Source: a virus. Taken from it: a stretch of 64,000 bases of DNA. Below the pieces are notes generated by a model. That model saw only the letters and a list, made by a program, of their open reading frames with translations, ran no database searches and was not told the origin of the DNA. Both the position numbers and the translations under genes were made by a program. This document shows positions 28,726 to 37,572 of the stretch, one piece after another (the first letter of the stretch is position 1; each line of letters opens with the position of its first letter). The stretch lies in the IMG/VR virus record IMGVR_UViG_3300042373_001362, positions 62,001 to 126,000 of that record. One strand, 5' to 3'.

Positions 28726-28791
28726 TTAGTCACCCATGGTGGTGGGAGTTACTATTGTAACCTACAGGAAAATACTAAAAGGGTCTACTAT

Positions 28792-29133
28792 CTACGGAAG
28801 TTTTGGTCTTTCAACCAAGCCAAGTTTTTCTGCTTCTCTAAACGGAATGTATTTACCTTTTCTGTGCAAAAGAACTTTTGCACGAGTGAAAGGTGTTATT
28901 TGTCTCTCTTCAAAAATGTCTTCTTCAACAAGAATTGTTTGTGTGTCAATGATTGTTTCACTTGAGCCTTGACCAAAAATAACTATTGGTGGACCGGAGT
29001 CTCCAGTGCAGTCCCCAGTTTCATGGCCACAAACAATGCATGGCTTTCTATCTGCTCCAAGAACTGTTACGTCGTTGAAAAGTCTACGAGTGCCGTCCCC
29101 ATTCATGTATGAATTTTCGTAGAACGCGCTCAT
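28792..29133 (-). CDS. Small hypothetical protein with Cys motif
   Basis: 113 residues from ATG 29133 (an upstream TTG is less likely). On the minus strand TATAAT ends five bases before the ATG, so the message is probably leaderless. It contains KPCIVCGHETGDCTG, a possible zinc site, and an acidic segment (ETIIDTQTILVEEDIFE). No family recognised. Confidence 0.6.
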   Translation of the reverse strand: MSAFYENSYMNGDGTRRLFNDVTVLGADRKPCIVCGHETGDCTGDSGPPIVIFGQGSSETIIDTQTILVEEDIFEERQITPFTRAKVLLHRKGKYIPFREAEKLGLVERPKLP

Positions 29134-29147
29134 GACCAATTATACCA

Positions 29148-29783
29148 TTAAGGCAGTTCTTGAATGTAAAACCCGTTGCTATCTATCGCATCACGTAATT
29201 CCGTGTAGGCCTCATCTGGGAGCTCTTCGGTAGAGATGGGTTCGGCCAGTGCCTTGCGAAGCATTTTGGGAAAGCTTGAATTTCTCAACACTTTATCTGC
29301 GCTTCCAGGATAGGTTAGAATTTCTCCCCACTCTATTTCATTGTTTTGTAAATATTTATAGGGGACAGCGACAAGGTCGCTTAGCATTTTGTCGCCAACT
29401 ATTGACGCATGGGCTACGGTTATGCACTCCTGGACGTCTTCTTTATTATCGGCATAGGCTTTGGCTAGGTCTAGACCTTTGGTTTTTCGCGAATCGGTGG
29501 AGCAAAAGCCCTCGGCAACCATAGTTATGTCGGTTACCCCCCAGTACCTTCTCAGGGCAGTACACAGATGGCCAGACCTGGTTAGCCTTTCGGCGTGCTC
29601 TAGGTCCATTATGGGCTTCTTCATTTGACAGATTATGACAAGAGTGTCCCTGTCCCATCCCATGAAGTTAAAAGTAAGGTCTTCCCCTACTCCAAACTCC
29701 TTGACAGACATTTTCTTAGCCAATTGAGCAGAAGTTATCGACAGGGCGATTTTGCTAAAATTATTGTCGTAACTTGATTCCAC
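29148..29783 (-). CDS. Hypothetical protein
   Basis: 211 residues. Includes LTFNFMGWDRDTLVIICQMKK then ERLTRSGHLCTALRRYWGVTDITMVAEGF, looking like a compact alpha/beta domain. No family recognised. It is the last gene of a leftward trio with the 113-residue protein and the ribonucleotide reductase. Confidence 0.6.
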   Translation of the reverse strand: MESSYDNNFSKIALSITSAQLAKKMSVKEFGVGEDLTFNFMGWDRDTLVIICQMKKPIMDLEHAERLTRSGHLCTALRRYWGVTDITMVAEGFCSTDSRKTKGLDLAKAYADNKEDVQECITVAHASIVGDKMLSDLVAVPYKYLQNNEIEWGEILTYPGSADKVLRNSSFPKMLRKALAEPISTEELPDEAYTELRDAIDSNGFYIQELP

Positions 29784-29853
29784 AGGGCAATAATAATCAC
29801 AAATTGGTCGTTCCTAGGGGTACTTCCACCGCAGGCCCGCCACATTCGCTATT

Positions 29854-30243
29854 ATGTCCCCTATGGCAACACAAAAGAAAAAGACAACAGCAAAGAAGGC
29901 CCCTGCAAAGAAGGCCGCCCCTAAGAAGAGCACGGCAAAAAAGGCCCCCGCTAAAAAGGCTCCTGCAAAGAAGAGCCCTGCGAAAAAAGCCCCTGCCCCC
30001 AAAACACCTTCTGTTGTCAATGTTACGAGCACAACAACAACCTCCGGTACGCCCGACTTTAAGGTGTCGTTTCAGACTGCACCAATTCATGAGGCGATTG
30101 ACAAGACTGTCGAAAATGCAACAGTCGTAATTAACGACATTGTGGACAGCGTTGAAGAAATGGTGTCTACCCTTGACTCAGCACTTCCGGAGAGCATTAA
30201 GAAGACATCGTTCTTCAAGAGGATTTTCCGTCGTAAGAAGTAG
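29854..30243 (+). CDS. Histone H1-like lysine/alanine/proline-rich protein
   Basis: 129 residues. Residues 8-50 are repeats of AKKAP and AKK types, as in histone H1 tails and bacterial H1-like proteins that bind DNA by charge. The rest is a helical domain (EAIDKTVENATVVINDIVDSV) ending in a basic tail KRIFRRKK. It probably binds and compacts DNA. Starts are possible at 29854 or at ATG 29863; TATTAT at 29850-29855 lies seven bases before the second, which would be leaderless. Confidence 0.75.
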   Translation: MSPMATQKKKTTAKKAPAKKAAPKKSTAKKAPAKKAPAKKSPAKKAPAPKTPSVVNVTSTTTTSGTPDFKVSFQTAPIHEAIDKTVENATVVINDIVDSVEEMVSTLDSALPESIKKTSFFKRIFRRKK

Positions 30244-30249
30244 TCATAA

Positions 30250-30657
30250 ATGACTACAGAACACCGCAAGGCCCCAAGAAAAAAAATCATATCTGTAACC
30301 AGAGTTGGTGAATGGGGCAATGTTCGCTATGACCACCTTCTTTCCTGTGGACACATAGAGTCGAGACCAAGAGAAGCTGACACCAAAACGAATACCCTCG
30401 CTTGTGCATGGTGTTTTAAGTCGGTGAATATGGGTAGGGAACTTATGAAGCTCGGTTCATCGACAGTTCTCTATGAAGAGGACTCTTCAAGTTCGGAATC
30501 TCGAATAAACAGCATCAAGGCTTCTATCGCCGCAAAGTTCAATGTTCCACTCGATTCTGTTGATGTAGTTTCAACTGTGGATAACGCTGAATTGAAAATT
30601 CAGTACGCAACGGTATTTCTTTCTTCTATTGACGTTGGTAGGATTACAAACACCTAG
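30250..30657 (+). CDS. Small zinc-ribbon-like protein
   Basis: 135 residues. LSCGHIES and later LACAWC form a CxH...CxxC set that could bind one zinc. The C-terminal half is an alpha/beta stretch. Six bases after the H1-like gene, so in the same operon. No family recognised. Confidence 0.6.
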   Translation: MTTEHRKAPRKKIISVTRVGEWGNVRYDHLLSCGHIESRPREADTKTNTLACAWCFKSVNMGRELMKLGSSTVLYEEDSSSSESRINSIKASIAAKFNVPLDSVDVVSTVDNAELKIQYATVFLSSIDVGRITNT

Positions 30658-30675
30658 CCACTAACGGAGGAATAA

Positions 30676-31035
30676 ATGGCCGACAAGTTCGATGAAGCCC
30701 CACGGGATGGAAACTGCAAAGGCCATGACACAAATATGTGGTTTCCCGTTTTTGGACCTTCGCCCACTAGGGAAGAACGAAAAACAAACGAGAGAAACAC
30801 TGCGCAGGCTTTAATTATCTGTGGTTCTTGCGCAAAGACTGAACACTGTCTAGAGTATTCGCTACGCCACGAGCCCTATGGGATTTGGGGTGGAAAAACA
30901 GAGTTACAGCGTGCAAAACTGAGAGCAATTAGAAGCATAAGGCTCTCGCGCGACGCAAGAATATTTTTTCCAGGGATAGGGACAAGGAATGCCAACGGAG
31001 ACTTCACCGGATGGCGTGAAATGGAAACAGAGTGA
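30676..31035 (+). CDS. WhiB-family transcriptional regulator
   Basis: 119 residues. Four cysteines at 13, 48, 51 and 57 in the WhiB pattern (CxxC then five residues to C) would hold a 4Fe-4S cluster, and GIWGG at 68-72 is the family's beta-turn. A basic C-terminal region contacts DNA in the family. WhiB proteins are confined to Actinobacteria and their phages and usually act with the host sigma factor; WhiB-like proteins of mycobacteriophages can repress host whiB genes. Excellent ribosome binding site (GGAGG) before ATG 30676. Confidence 0.92.
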   Translation: MADKFDEAPRDGNCKGHDTNMWFPVFGPSPTREERKTNERNTAQALIICGSCAKTEHCLEYSLRHEPYGIWGGKTELQRAKLRAIRSIRLSRDARIFFPGIGTRNANGDFTGWREMETE

Positions 31036-32798
31036 GTCAACCTAAATATCCACACACCCAAGAATTTCTATCTCGTCTTGTCGGTGTAAGAGACACATCT
31101 GCAGGATGGGAAGCCAGATGTCCATGCAGAGACGACGACAGAAATCCGTCTTTGTCGGTGGCAGAGGACGAAAATGGTACGGTCCTTGTTCACTGTCACA
31201 GAGGTAATGGGTGTGGCGTAGACAAAATATGTTCTTCCGTTGGGCTTAAACCAGCAGACCTCTATCCTGTCAAGATAGAAAAGAAAGAACGCCCACAAGA
31301 AAAGGAAAAGCTCACTCTTGTAAAAGAGTATGACTACCTTGACAAAGATGGGAACCTGCTGTTCCAGAAGCTACGGTACGTGAATCAGTGGGGAGTAAAA
31401 ACCTTTAGACAAAGAAAACCATTGCCAAATGGCGATTGGGCTTACTCGTTGGGCGACACTCCTAAAGTTTTATATAACTTGCCCTACATTGCGCAGGCAA
31501 TAGAAGCGAACGTACCAATCTGGTTGGTCGAGGGTGAAAAAGATGCAGACACACTCATGGATATGGGTATTGTCGCAACTACAGCTCCGGGTGGTGCTGG
31601 TAAATGGCTTGACATAAATACAGAATCACTCGCTGGCGCAACTGTTGAGATTGTTGCCGACAATGATTCAGTGGGTAAAGCCCACGCAATAATGGTTTGT
31701 GACCAGCTTAAAAAGGCTGGATGCACTGCAACCATATTCATAAGCCCTTTTGCAAAAGACGTAACAGACCATATAGAGGCTGGATACTCTCTTGATGAGC
31801 TTGAATACTTTGACCCATCTGACTTCATTGAAGAAGTAAAAGAGACAGATGAAGTAATCGAAAAAGAAAAAGACAAGGGTCAAGAAACTCTTGACAGGCT
31901 CTCAAAGATTCTCGGCAATGATGAGTTAAATACTCTTCAGAAGATAGTCAAGGCATCGACAATCATAAGTTCGTTTTCGCAGGATGAAGCACCAGACCCA
32001 GGTCGCCTTGTTGATTGGGAGACGTTCTTAGCAGAGACAGACGATGATACATACGAATGGATTATCCCTGGCCTTTTGGAAAAGAGCGAAAGAGTAATTG
32101 TTGTTGCAGCGGAAGGCGTTGGAAAGACAATGCTTGCTCGACAAATAGCAATTTGTTCAATGTGGGGAATTCACCCTTTCACATATCAACCAATGGACCA
32201 AGTCAGAACTCTGACAATCGACCTTGAGAACCCTGAAAGAATCATCAGGAGAACGTCCAGAGCAATCGGTAAGGCTGCGGAAAACAGGGCGAAGATGTAT
32301 CGAAAGGTAAGCTCGCCTACGGGCAGTCTCGTTGTCAAGCCAGACGGACTAGACTTACTAAAAGCGTCCGACAGGCTAATCATCGAGGAACATATCGAGA
32401 AGAAAAAGCCTCAGCTTGTAGTCATGGGTCCTCTGTACAAGGCTTTCGTAGACCCAGGTGGAAGAACTTCTGAATCCGTTGCTGTCGAAGTAGCAAAATA
32501 CCTTGACTACATCAGGACAACCTATGGTTGCGCTCTATGGCTTGAGCACCATGCACCGCTTGGTCAGAGTATGTCAACAAGAGACCTGCGTCCATTTGGT
32601 TCCGCAGTTTGGTCTAGGTGGCCAGAATTCGGCGTATCCCTACAGCCAGACTTTACCTCTACCGTTCCCTATGTGTACGATGTGAGACACTTTAGAGGCG
32701 CTCGCGATGAGCGCCATTGGCCTACGAAAATCAAGCGTGGCAAAGAATTCCCGTTTGAGGTGCTTGAATTTGCTAATGTTTCAGGAGAGCATCGATGA
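31032..32798 (+). CDS. Primase-helicase (zinc finger, TOPRIM, RecA-like ATPase)
   Basis: 588 residues from a GTG overlapping the WhiB stop (GTGA). Residues 30-61 are a CHC2-type zinc site (CPC, HCHRGNGC). TOPRIM follows with E167 (LVEGEKDADTL) and a D-x-D (ADNDSVG). From about 350 comes a RecA-like domain with Walker A GVGKT at 362-366 (AAEGVGKTMLA) and a Walker B-like hydrophobic strand (PQLVVMGPL). Such fusions prime and unwind DNA at the phage fork. The ATPase half resembles RepA/KaiC-type hexameric helicases. Likely the central replication enzyme here, as no DNA polymerase is in the window. Confidence 0.85.
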   Translation: MSQPKYPHTQEFLSRLVGVRDTSAGWEARCPCRDDDRNPSLSVAEDENGTVLVHCHRGNGCGVDKICSSVGLKPADLYPVKIEKKERPQEKEKLTLVKEYDYLDKDGNLLFQKLRYVNQWGVKTFRQRKPLPNGDWAYSLGDTPKVLYNLPYIAQAIEANVPIWLVEGEKDADTLMDMGIVATTAPGGAGKWLDINTESLAGATVEIVADNDSVGKAHAIMVCDQLKKAGCTATIFISPFAKDVTDHIEAGYSLDELEYFDPSDFIEEVKETDEVIEKEKDKGQETLDRLSKILGNDELNTLQKIVKASTIISSFSQDEAPDPGRLVDWETFLAETDDDTYEWIIPGLLEKSERVIVVAAEGVGKTMLARQIAICSMWGIHPFTYQPMDQVRTLTIDLENPERIIRRTSRAIGKAAENRAKMYRKVSSPTGSLVVKPDGLDLLKASDRLIIEEHIEKKKPQLVVMGPLYKAFVDPGGRTSESVAVEVAKYLDYIRTTYGCALWLEHHAPLGQSMSTRDLRPFGSAVWSRWPEFGVSLQPDFTSTVPYVYDVRHFRGARDERHWPTKIKRGKEFPFEVLEFANVSGEHR

Positions 32799-32811
32799 AT
32801 AGGCGCGCTAA

Positions 32812-33459
32812 ATGGCAGATGACAAAGGAAACAAGCCGGTAACCAGGGAGTTCCTGTCGGAAAGAGACGCCCGCATTTTTAAGATGCGTCAAGCTGGAAC
32901 GTCTATACAAGAAATAGCTAGAAGATTTGGCGTTAGTAGTGGTGTTGTCTCTAACGCAATTAAGCGACAACTAGAAAAGCTCAACAAAGAAGCAATGCTT
33001 GCTTACCCTGAGGTTCTCAGGATGGAGCTTGAGCGTTTGGACAACCTCCAGCAGGCGATATGGCCTATGACTCAACATCGCAAGGTCAGAATGGATGACG
33101 GCTCAGAGGTGTCTGTCGAGCCAGACATGAAAGCAATACAACAGGTACTGTCAATCATGGATAGACGCACAAAGCTATTGGGCATGGACCATGTCAATGT
33201 AAATGTGCAAATGGAAGCAAATATGTCCAATGCCGACCCGGTCAAGGTAACGCTTGCTGGAGCAATTACCAATCAAGAGACAGAGAAGTTTGACCCAGAG
33301 TCCGAAGCTAAGAAACTTCTTGAACTTATGGGAGCATCGGGAATATTACCCCCAGACATGATTAAGCAGCTTCTGGGTAACAGAGAAATAATTGATGCAG
33401 AAATAGTCGAAGAAGAAGAAGAGGAAATGACTCTCAGTATTGAGGAGTCAAAAGAATGA
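32812..33459 (+). CDS. Terminase small subunit-like HTH protein
   Basis: 215 residues. Residues about 15-52 form a helix-turn-helix (ARIFKMRQAGTSIQEIARRF then GVSSGVVSNAI). The middle contains IQQVLSIMDRRTKLLGMD, a phrase typical of phage small terminase subunits, which recognise DNA for packaging. The tail is acidic. The distance from the head module is unusual, so a different DNA-binding role remains possible. Confidence 0.6.
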   Translation: MADDKGNKPVTREFLSERDARIFKMRQAGTSIQEIARRFGVSSGVVSNAIKRQLEKLNKEAMLAYPEVLRMELERLDNLQQAIWPMTQHRKVRMDDGSEVSVEPDMKAIQQVLSIMDRRTKLLGMDHVNVNVQMEANMSNADPVKVTLAGAITNQETEKFDPESEAKKLLELMGASGILPPDMIKQLLGNREIIDAEIVEEEEEEMTLSIEESKE

Positions 33460-33773
33460 TGGAAAAGAACAAAAAAGCCAGAGAAGCAATTGACAAAGTC
33501 ATGGAAGAAAATAAAGACATATCTATTGCCAACCCTGCAACAGCAAATGGTGAAACTGTTGACAAACAGGTTCTTATTCGTGCATCAGAGGCAGACAGAG
33601 ACAGATGGAAACAGGCTGCAGAAAAAGCCGGAATAACACTTTCTGCATGGATACGAGATTCTTTAAATAAAAGCGCATCTGAAGCCCTGGATTGCCCACA
33701 CCCTCTCAACTTTAGAAGGTTTTACCCATGGGCAGAAATTTGCTTAGCTTGTCACACTAGGTTAAAAGGTTAG
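33456..33773 (+). CDS. Ribbon-helix-helix protein with C-terminal zinc motif
   Basis: 105 residues. QVLIRASEADRDRWKQAAEK followed by AGITLSAWIRDSLNKSA fits the ribbon-helix-helix fold of Arc- or MobC-type DNA-binding proteins. The C-terminus (DCPHPLNFRRFYPWAEIC, CHTRL) has cysteines and histidine that could bind zinc. It overlaps the previous gene by four bases. Confidence 0.6.
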   Translation: MMEKNKKAREAIDKVMEENKDISIANPATANGETVDKQVLIRASEADRDRWKQAAEKAGITLSAWIRDSLNKSASEALDCPHPLNFRRFYPWAEICLACHTRLKG

Positions 33774-33812
33774 TTTCCCTACCTAGCCCTGTATAAAAGT
33801 AGAATATCTTCT

Positions 33813-34904
33813 ATGGAAAATACACCAGAAGGCAATTCGGGGCGACGAAATAAATGGCCTGACCAGAAGAACTCGGAACGAATAGCTGGTGCCGGGAGGG
33901 TAAAAAGGAAATTCCTCTCTGACAGGGTTGCCCCAAAAAACAAATCTGAGTTTTCTGAGCGGACCCCCATAAAGGCTCTCCCGGTTGAAGAAACCCTAGA
34001 GCTTCCCAAAATGCCTGCGCCTGACCCCAAAAGACTTTTTTCCGAGATGCCTACAGAGCAGATAGTGGAAATGGTTACCCCAGCATCTGCTGAGCAGTAC
34101 TACGAAATGTGGAAAAGGTTTAACAATCTTGAAAACATGACCGACAAATCAGAAAAAAAATTTAAATCTGAGTTTGATAAGTGGATTGCCAAGCCAGAAA
34201 ATGCTGTTGACTTTTCTGACAAAACCGTTGCCAGAGTAAAAGAAATCTTCAAAAAAGTTATAGACGAGTCACCAAAATTTGTTTCCGCTATTCAGAAGTT
34301 CGGTTTCCCAATAATTGTTGCAAAAACAGAAAATGCTGAAAAAGAAATAGTAAAGCAAATGTCTGGGGCCAAAGATGAAGAAGCACGAGAAAACAGCGAA
34401 GTAGCTATCGTCTCGGATGCATTCACTACAAGTATTGCAATACTTCCTTCCGCTATTAAGTCGCTGTACCCAGACGGGGAAATGCTAGAAGAATCATCAC
34501 TCATAAGTAGAGCGTCTATGCCAAAGATGGGTGAACCACTAATCGACTCCTCAGTGAACGGTCAAGTGCGTCATGAATGGTCTCATTATCTTATTTCATC
34601 TACTCTCAATAACTCAGAGAGGCTTTCTGCTACTTCAAGAATGAAGGACAGAAATAATGCAAGACTTTTTGGTATTGCAGAAAAATACATGTCTGATTCG
34701 ACAATGATGCCTCTTTTGGATAAAGAATTCTCTGAGACAAAAACTATGCCTAGAACAATAACAAGATACGCACACTCAAATATGTTTGAGATGTTTGCTG
34801 AAGGGATAAATGCTTACTTGCACCCTGACACAAACTTCGAACGTTTTGTTATAAATTCTGTTCTTAGAAAAGACATACAGTCAGCTCTCGGTGAGGACGA
34901 ATAA
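33813..34904 (+). CDS. Zincin-like metallopeptidase
   Basis: 363 residues. HEWSH at 254-258 is an HExxH zinc site, and NMFEMFAEGINAYL downstream would give the third ligand Glu. The N-terminal 70 residues are basic and proline-rich, the middle is helical. This architecture resembles the metallopeptidase domains found in polyvalent and toxin proteins. No signal peptide, so it would act in the cytoplasm or after injection. It stands outside the giant proteins and lacks their (F/L)SSG tags, which makes it a candidate protease acting in trans (speculative). Confidence 0.65.
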   Translation: MENTPEGNSGRRNKWPDQKNSERIAGAGRVKRKFLSDRVAPKNKSEFSERTPIKALPVEETLELPKMPAPDPKRLFSEMPTEQIVEMVTPASAEQYYEMWKRFNNLENMTDKSEKKFKSEFDKWIAKPENAVDFSDKTVARVKEIFKKVIDESPKFVSAIQKFGFPIIVAKTENAEKEIVKQMSGAKDEEARENSEVAIVSDAFTTSIAILPSAIKSLYPDGEMLEESSLISRASMPKMGEPLIDSSVNGQVRHEWSHYLISSTLNNSERLSATSRMKDRNNARLFGIAEKYMSDSTMMPLLDKEFSETKTMPRTITRYAHSNMFEMFAEGINAYLHPDTNFERFVINSVLRKDIQSALGEDE

Positions 34905-34906
34905 AA

Positions 34907-35080
34907 ATGAGCGGATACGAAGACGAAGACGACATGCTTCTAGAGCAGTATCAGAGGTATGTTCTTTCCAATCCTGGAATACCGGAAGACTTTGATACTT
35001 GGGTTCAAAGCCAGGGAGAGACACACAGGCGTAAGCCTAAAAAACAGCGCCCTAGAAAATTCACGGACTACGGTGATTAA
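34907..35080 (+). CDS. Small acidic-basic hypothetical protein
   Basis: 57 residues, two bases after the metallopeptidase stop. Acidic N-terminus (GYEDEDDMLLEQY), basic C-terminus (HRRKPKKQRPRK). Short but well placed in the operon. Confidence 0.55.
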   Translation: MSGYEDEDDMLLEQYQRYVLSNPGIPEDFDTWVQSQGETHRRKPKKQRPRKFTDYGD

Positions 35081-35081
35081 T

Positions 35082-35276
35082 ATGGCTTTGCCTTTTGATA
35101 CAAAAAATCCAGATTCTGCTCTTGCATCTATAAAGATATCTAACAGCATTTTCTTAAGTCAAAACAATGACTTAATGGATTTAGTTGTAGTTGCAGAACA
35201 CAATGATACGGTAAAAAAGAATCACCAAAAAGTCATTGAAGATTCGGCACAGATAGATTTAGAAGAAGAAGAATAA
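35082..35276 (+). CDS. Small hypothetical protein
   Basis: 64 residues from ATG 35082, one base after the previous stop; longer in-frame starts would overlap that gene. Ends in a run of acidic residues. Its stop abuts the stop of the convergent gene. Confidence 0.5.
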   Translation: MALPFDTKNPDSALASIKISNSIFLSQNNDLMDLVVVAEHNDTVKKNHQKVIEDSAQIDLEEEE

Positions 35277-35480
35277 TTACTTCTTCATTACTGCTTTCAT
35301 CTCTTTTTCGAGAATCTCTGCATACTCGTCGGAATGACGATGCTGCAAAACAAGCAAAGCCCTGCGACGTGCTTCTTGACGCTTATTGGTCATCTCTTTG
35401 CGTAGCTCGCGTTCCTCATCGCTGAGGCGAGGGCGACCACGAACAAGTCCTTTATTTTTTAGTACATCGTACTCAGACAT
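35277..35480 (-). CDS. Small basic DNA-binding-like protein
   Basis: 67 residues, preceded by AAGGAG. RGRPRLSDEERELRKEM is a motif frequent in small actinobacterial and phage DNA-associated proteins (AT-hook-like RGRPR followed by a charged helix). Transcribed against its neighbours, from a region shared with the next rightward gene. Confidence 0.6.
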   Translation of the reverse strand: MSEYDVLKNKGLVRGRPRLSDEERELRKEMTNKRQEARRRALLVLQHRHSDEYAEILEKEMKAVMKK

Positions 35481-35605
35481 AAAGTCTCCTTTTTTCTAGG
35501 TTGTTTTTAACCTATACACAAGCTGGTTACATTGCAACACCGGACGTCAAATATTTTCCGTTTTATTGTGGTGGCATTAATTCCCAAGGATGGTAGTGTC
35601 TGGGC

Positions 35606-35806
35606 GTGGAAGAAATAGACCGCTATCTTGCAGAGCTTTCAGAGCTCTATTCTTACGACAATTTCTTTAGGGTTTCAGTAGAAAGCGTCATAGACCGAAT
35701 TCTTGAAATCAGAACATCGCTTCCCAAGCCTCGCGAAATCATTATTGACGGTGACGAGCTATCTAAATACTTTAGAGGGGACAAAGGAGGGGCATCTGAT
35801 GACTAG
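35606..35806 (+). CDS. Small hypothetical protein
   Basis: 66 residues from a GTG at 35606 with AAGGATGG upstream. Acidic, helical. It overlaps the next gene by eight bases. Confidence 0.55.
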   Translation: MEEIDRYLAELSELYSYDNFFRVSVESVIDRILEIRTSLPKPREIIIDGDELSKYFRGDKGGASDD

Positions 35807-36263
35807 AAAAGAATATGACCTTCCACAAAGAACGTTCGACTTCAAGAAAGACCTTTCTTTTGGGCATCAGGGCGAGGACCTGGTTACTGGTTTTTTAGAT
35901 TCTCTTTCAGCCGGAAGTTTTGAGGTCAAAACTGACAGGTACCGAAATGGAAGAATGATTGTGGAAACCAACCAAAACCCCAAAGCCCTCCGTGACGAAA
36001 ACGGCGAACAGGTATGGGTTCCTAGTGGAATAAACGTTACTACCGCAAAATGGTGGGTTTACGTTTTTGCGCTTGACGGCTCGTTCGTGATGGTTGACAC
36101 CTCTCGACTGAGGCGCTATCTTCGTGCGAACAGAAATAAGTTCAATGAGTCAACAAAAAAATCTCTGGGCGGGGAAGACAACCCTGCTCGTGGGTTCTTG
36201 CTAATGGCCAACGATGTTCAAGATTTACTCATCAACCCTAAATACGATTCGGACACAGAATAA
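35799..36263 (+). CDS. PD-(D/E)XK-like nuclease
   Basis: 154 residues from ATG 35799 behind a strong AGGAGGGG site. GHQGEDLVTGFLDS followed by SFEVKTDRYRNGRMIVE gives the Glu, Glu-x-Lys arrangement of PD-(D/E)XK nucleases. Similar small phage proteins are annotated as Holliday junction resolvase-like. The rest (WWVYVFALDGSFVMV) completes a small alpha/beta fold. It may resolve replication or recombination intermediates alongside endonuclease VII nearby. Confidence 0.6.
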   Translation: MTRKEYDLPQRTFDFKKDLSFGHQGEDLVTGFLDSLSAGSFEVKTDRYRNGRMIVETNQNPKALRDENGEQVWVPSGINVTTAKWWVYVFALDGSFVMVDTSRLRRYLRANRNKFNESTKKSLGGEDNPARGFLLMANDVQDLLINPKYDSDTE

Positions 36264-36619
36264 TGGAAATGCCAGACCTACCGCCTTCTGAAAAAAGAAG
36301 CGAAGAGCGTAAGCAGCTGAAATTTTGGATTGAACAGTGTCATCGTTTTGAACAGCGGATTCTTGAACTAAAAGAAGATATCGCAACCCTTGAATCACAA
36401 AAGCTGACTGCTGAGGCCTTGCTCCATCACTGGTTCCCGGAAGTAATGGCATCTAGGTCAGAGTCGTACTTTGCTGCTGGCTGGCTTGTAGACCTAGACA
36501 AGAAACTGCCAGAAATGGACCAAGACATCCACGATGCAGCAATGCTTCTCGGAGAAATTCCAACATACTGGAACAGAGACTCTGAACCAGAATCAGCAGA
36601 ACGCCGAATATATCCGTAA
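36263..36619 (+). CDS. Small hypothetical coiled-coil protein
   Basis: 118 residues. Residues 8-55 look like a coiled coil (EERKQLKFWIEQCHRFEQRI). The ATG shares its A with the nuclease stop (TAATGG). No family recognised. Confidence 0.55.
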   Translation: MEMPDLPPSEKRSEERKQLKFWIEQCHRFEQRILELKEDIATLESQKLTAEALLHHWFPEVMASRSESYFAAGWLVDLDKKLPEMDQDIHDAAMLLGEIPTYWNRDSEPESAERRIYP

Positions 36620-36625
36620 TCACTA

Positions 36626-36698
36626 GGGCTAGTAGCTCAGTGGTTAGAGCGCCATTCTTATAAAATGGTGGTCGCGGGTTCAATTCCCGTCTAGCCCA
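36626..36698 (+). tRNA. tRNA-Ile (anticodon TAT)
   Basis: Full cloverleaf: acceptor GGGCTAG/CTAGCCC, D stem GCTC/GAGC, anticodon stem CCATT/AATGG with loop CTTATAA, T arm with TTCAATT. CCA is not encoded. Anticodon TAT reads the ATA codon, rare in most Actinobacteria but common in this phage's left-half genes. Confidence 0.93.
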
Positions 36699-36716
36699 CT
36701 AGACAAAATAAAATGT

Positions 36717-37268
36717 ATGAGAAAAGACGAATCGCAACTACGTTTATCAGAAATGCCACAGCCGGTGTATTTGCGCTGGGCCAGAGAACCTGAGCGCAAT
36801 AGTTACGATACAAAAACTTTACTCGACTACGACGGCTATAGATATCTGCATACCTGGCAGGCAGGTTGTTGCGCCATGTGTGGCAATGATAAAGCAAGCA
36901 TGGTTCTTGACCATTGCCACGAGAGTGGACTAGCACGAGGATTTCTTTGCAGCCCGTGCAACACAAAAGAGGGAACTAGTTTCAACGACGTTGAGTGGGA
37001 AATCTACAGAAAGTTTCCACCAACTGTTTTGCTTGACTTGAAGTTTTACTACAACGACTTCGGCAGAGCTCCATACCCTGTGCAGGCCGAGATATCTAAA
37101 GAAAAAGTGGATACAAAGGTCAAGACCTGGGATAACGAATTTTGTTATCAGGTCGTAAAAGAATACTGCAACTACAAGTCGAGCCTTCATTGGATAAATT
37201 CATCCGATATGAGGGAATTAATTAGAAAATCGATAGCATACGTTAGAGAAGCAACTAGAAACGGATAA
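36717..37268 (+). CDS. Recombination endonuclease VII-like nuclease
   Basis: 183 residues. The block CAMCGNDKASMVLDHCHESG then LARGFLCSPCN matches the phage T4 endonuclease VII (His-Me finger) family: two CxxC zinc pairs around the DHCH catalytic motif. The family cuts branched DNA such as Holliday junctions. C-terminal part helical. It lies between two tRNA genes. Confidence 0.88.
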   Translation: MRKDESQLRLSEMPQPVYLRWAREPERNSYDTKTLLDYDGYRYLHTWQAGCCAMCGNDKASMVLDHCHESGLARGFLCSPCNTKEGTSFNDVEWEIYRKFPPTVLLDLKFYYNDFGRAPYPVQAEISKEKVDTKVKTWDNEFCYQVVKEYCNYKSSLHWINSSDMRELIRKSIAYVREATRNG

Positions 37269-37270
37269 AC

Positions 37271-37468
37271 ATGGAAAACACCGAAACAACAATCGATTTT
37301 ATCGACAACTGTGTAAAGTGCGACAAGTCACTGATTTCAGATGACGGAAAACGTATAGGTGGATTAATGAGAAGCGTCAAGCTTGGTAACGCAACAATTT
37401 ACGGCACCAAATGCTGGGAATGCGTAATGGCTCCCGATTCAGAAATTTGGAAAGAAGAACAGGACTAA
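37271..37468 (+). CDS. Small zinc-ribbon protein
   Basis: 65 residues. CVKCDKS and KCWECVM form two CxxC pairs for one zinc. It begins two bases after the endonuclease VII stop. Confidence 0.6.
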   Translation: MENTETTIDFIDNCVKCDKSLISDDGKRIGGLMRSVKLGNATIYGTKCWECVMAPDSEIWKEEQD

Positions 37469-37478
37469 CATCCAATTC

Positions 37479-37555
37479 GGGCCCTTAGCTCAGTTGGTTA
37501 GAGCGCCGGACTCATAATCCGTTGGTCGTGGGTTCAAGTCCCACAGGGCCCACCA
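37479..37555 (+). tRNA. tRNA-Met (anticodon CAT), CCA encoded
   Basis: Acceptor GGGCCCT/AGGGCCC, discriminator A and an encoded CCA at 37553-37555. D stem GCTC/GAGC; anticodon loop CTCATAA; T arm GTGGG TTCAAGT CCCAC. The outermost anticodon-stem pair is mismatched. Elongator type; with CAT it could also be an Ile tRNA needing lysidine. Confidence 0.93.
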
Positions 37556-37572
37556 TTTACACAAAGGAAAAA

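Noticed and set aside
28726-28791. Cobalamin riboswitch upstream of the B12-dependent reductase
   Set aside because: The gap is only 66 bases and shows no B12-box-like sequence.
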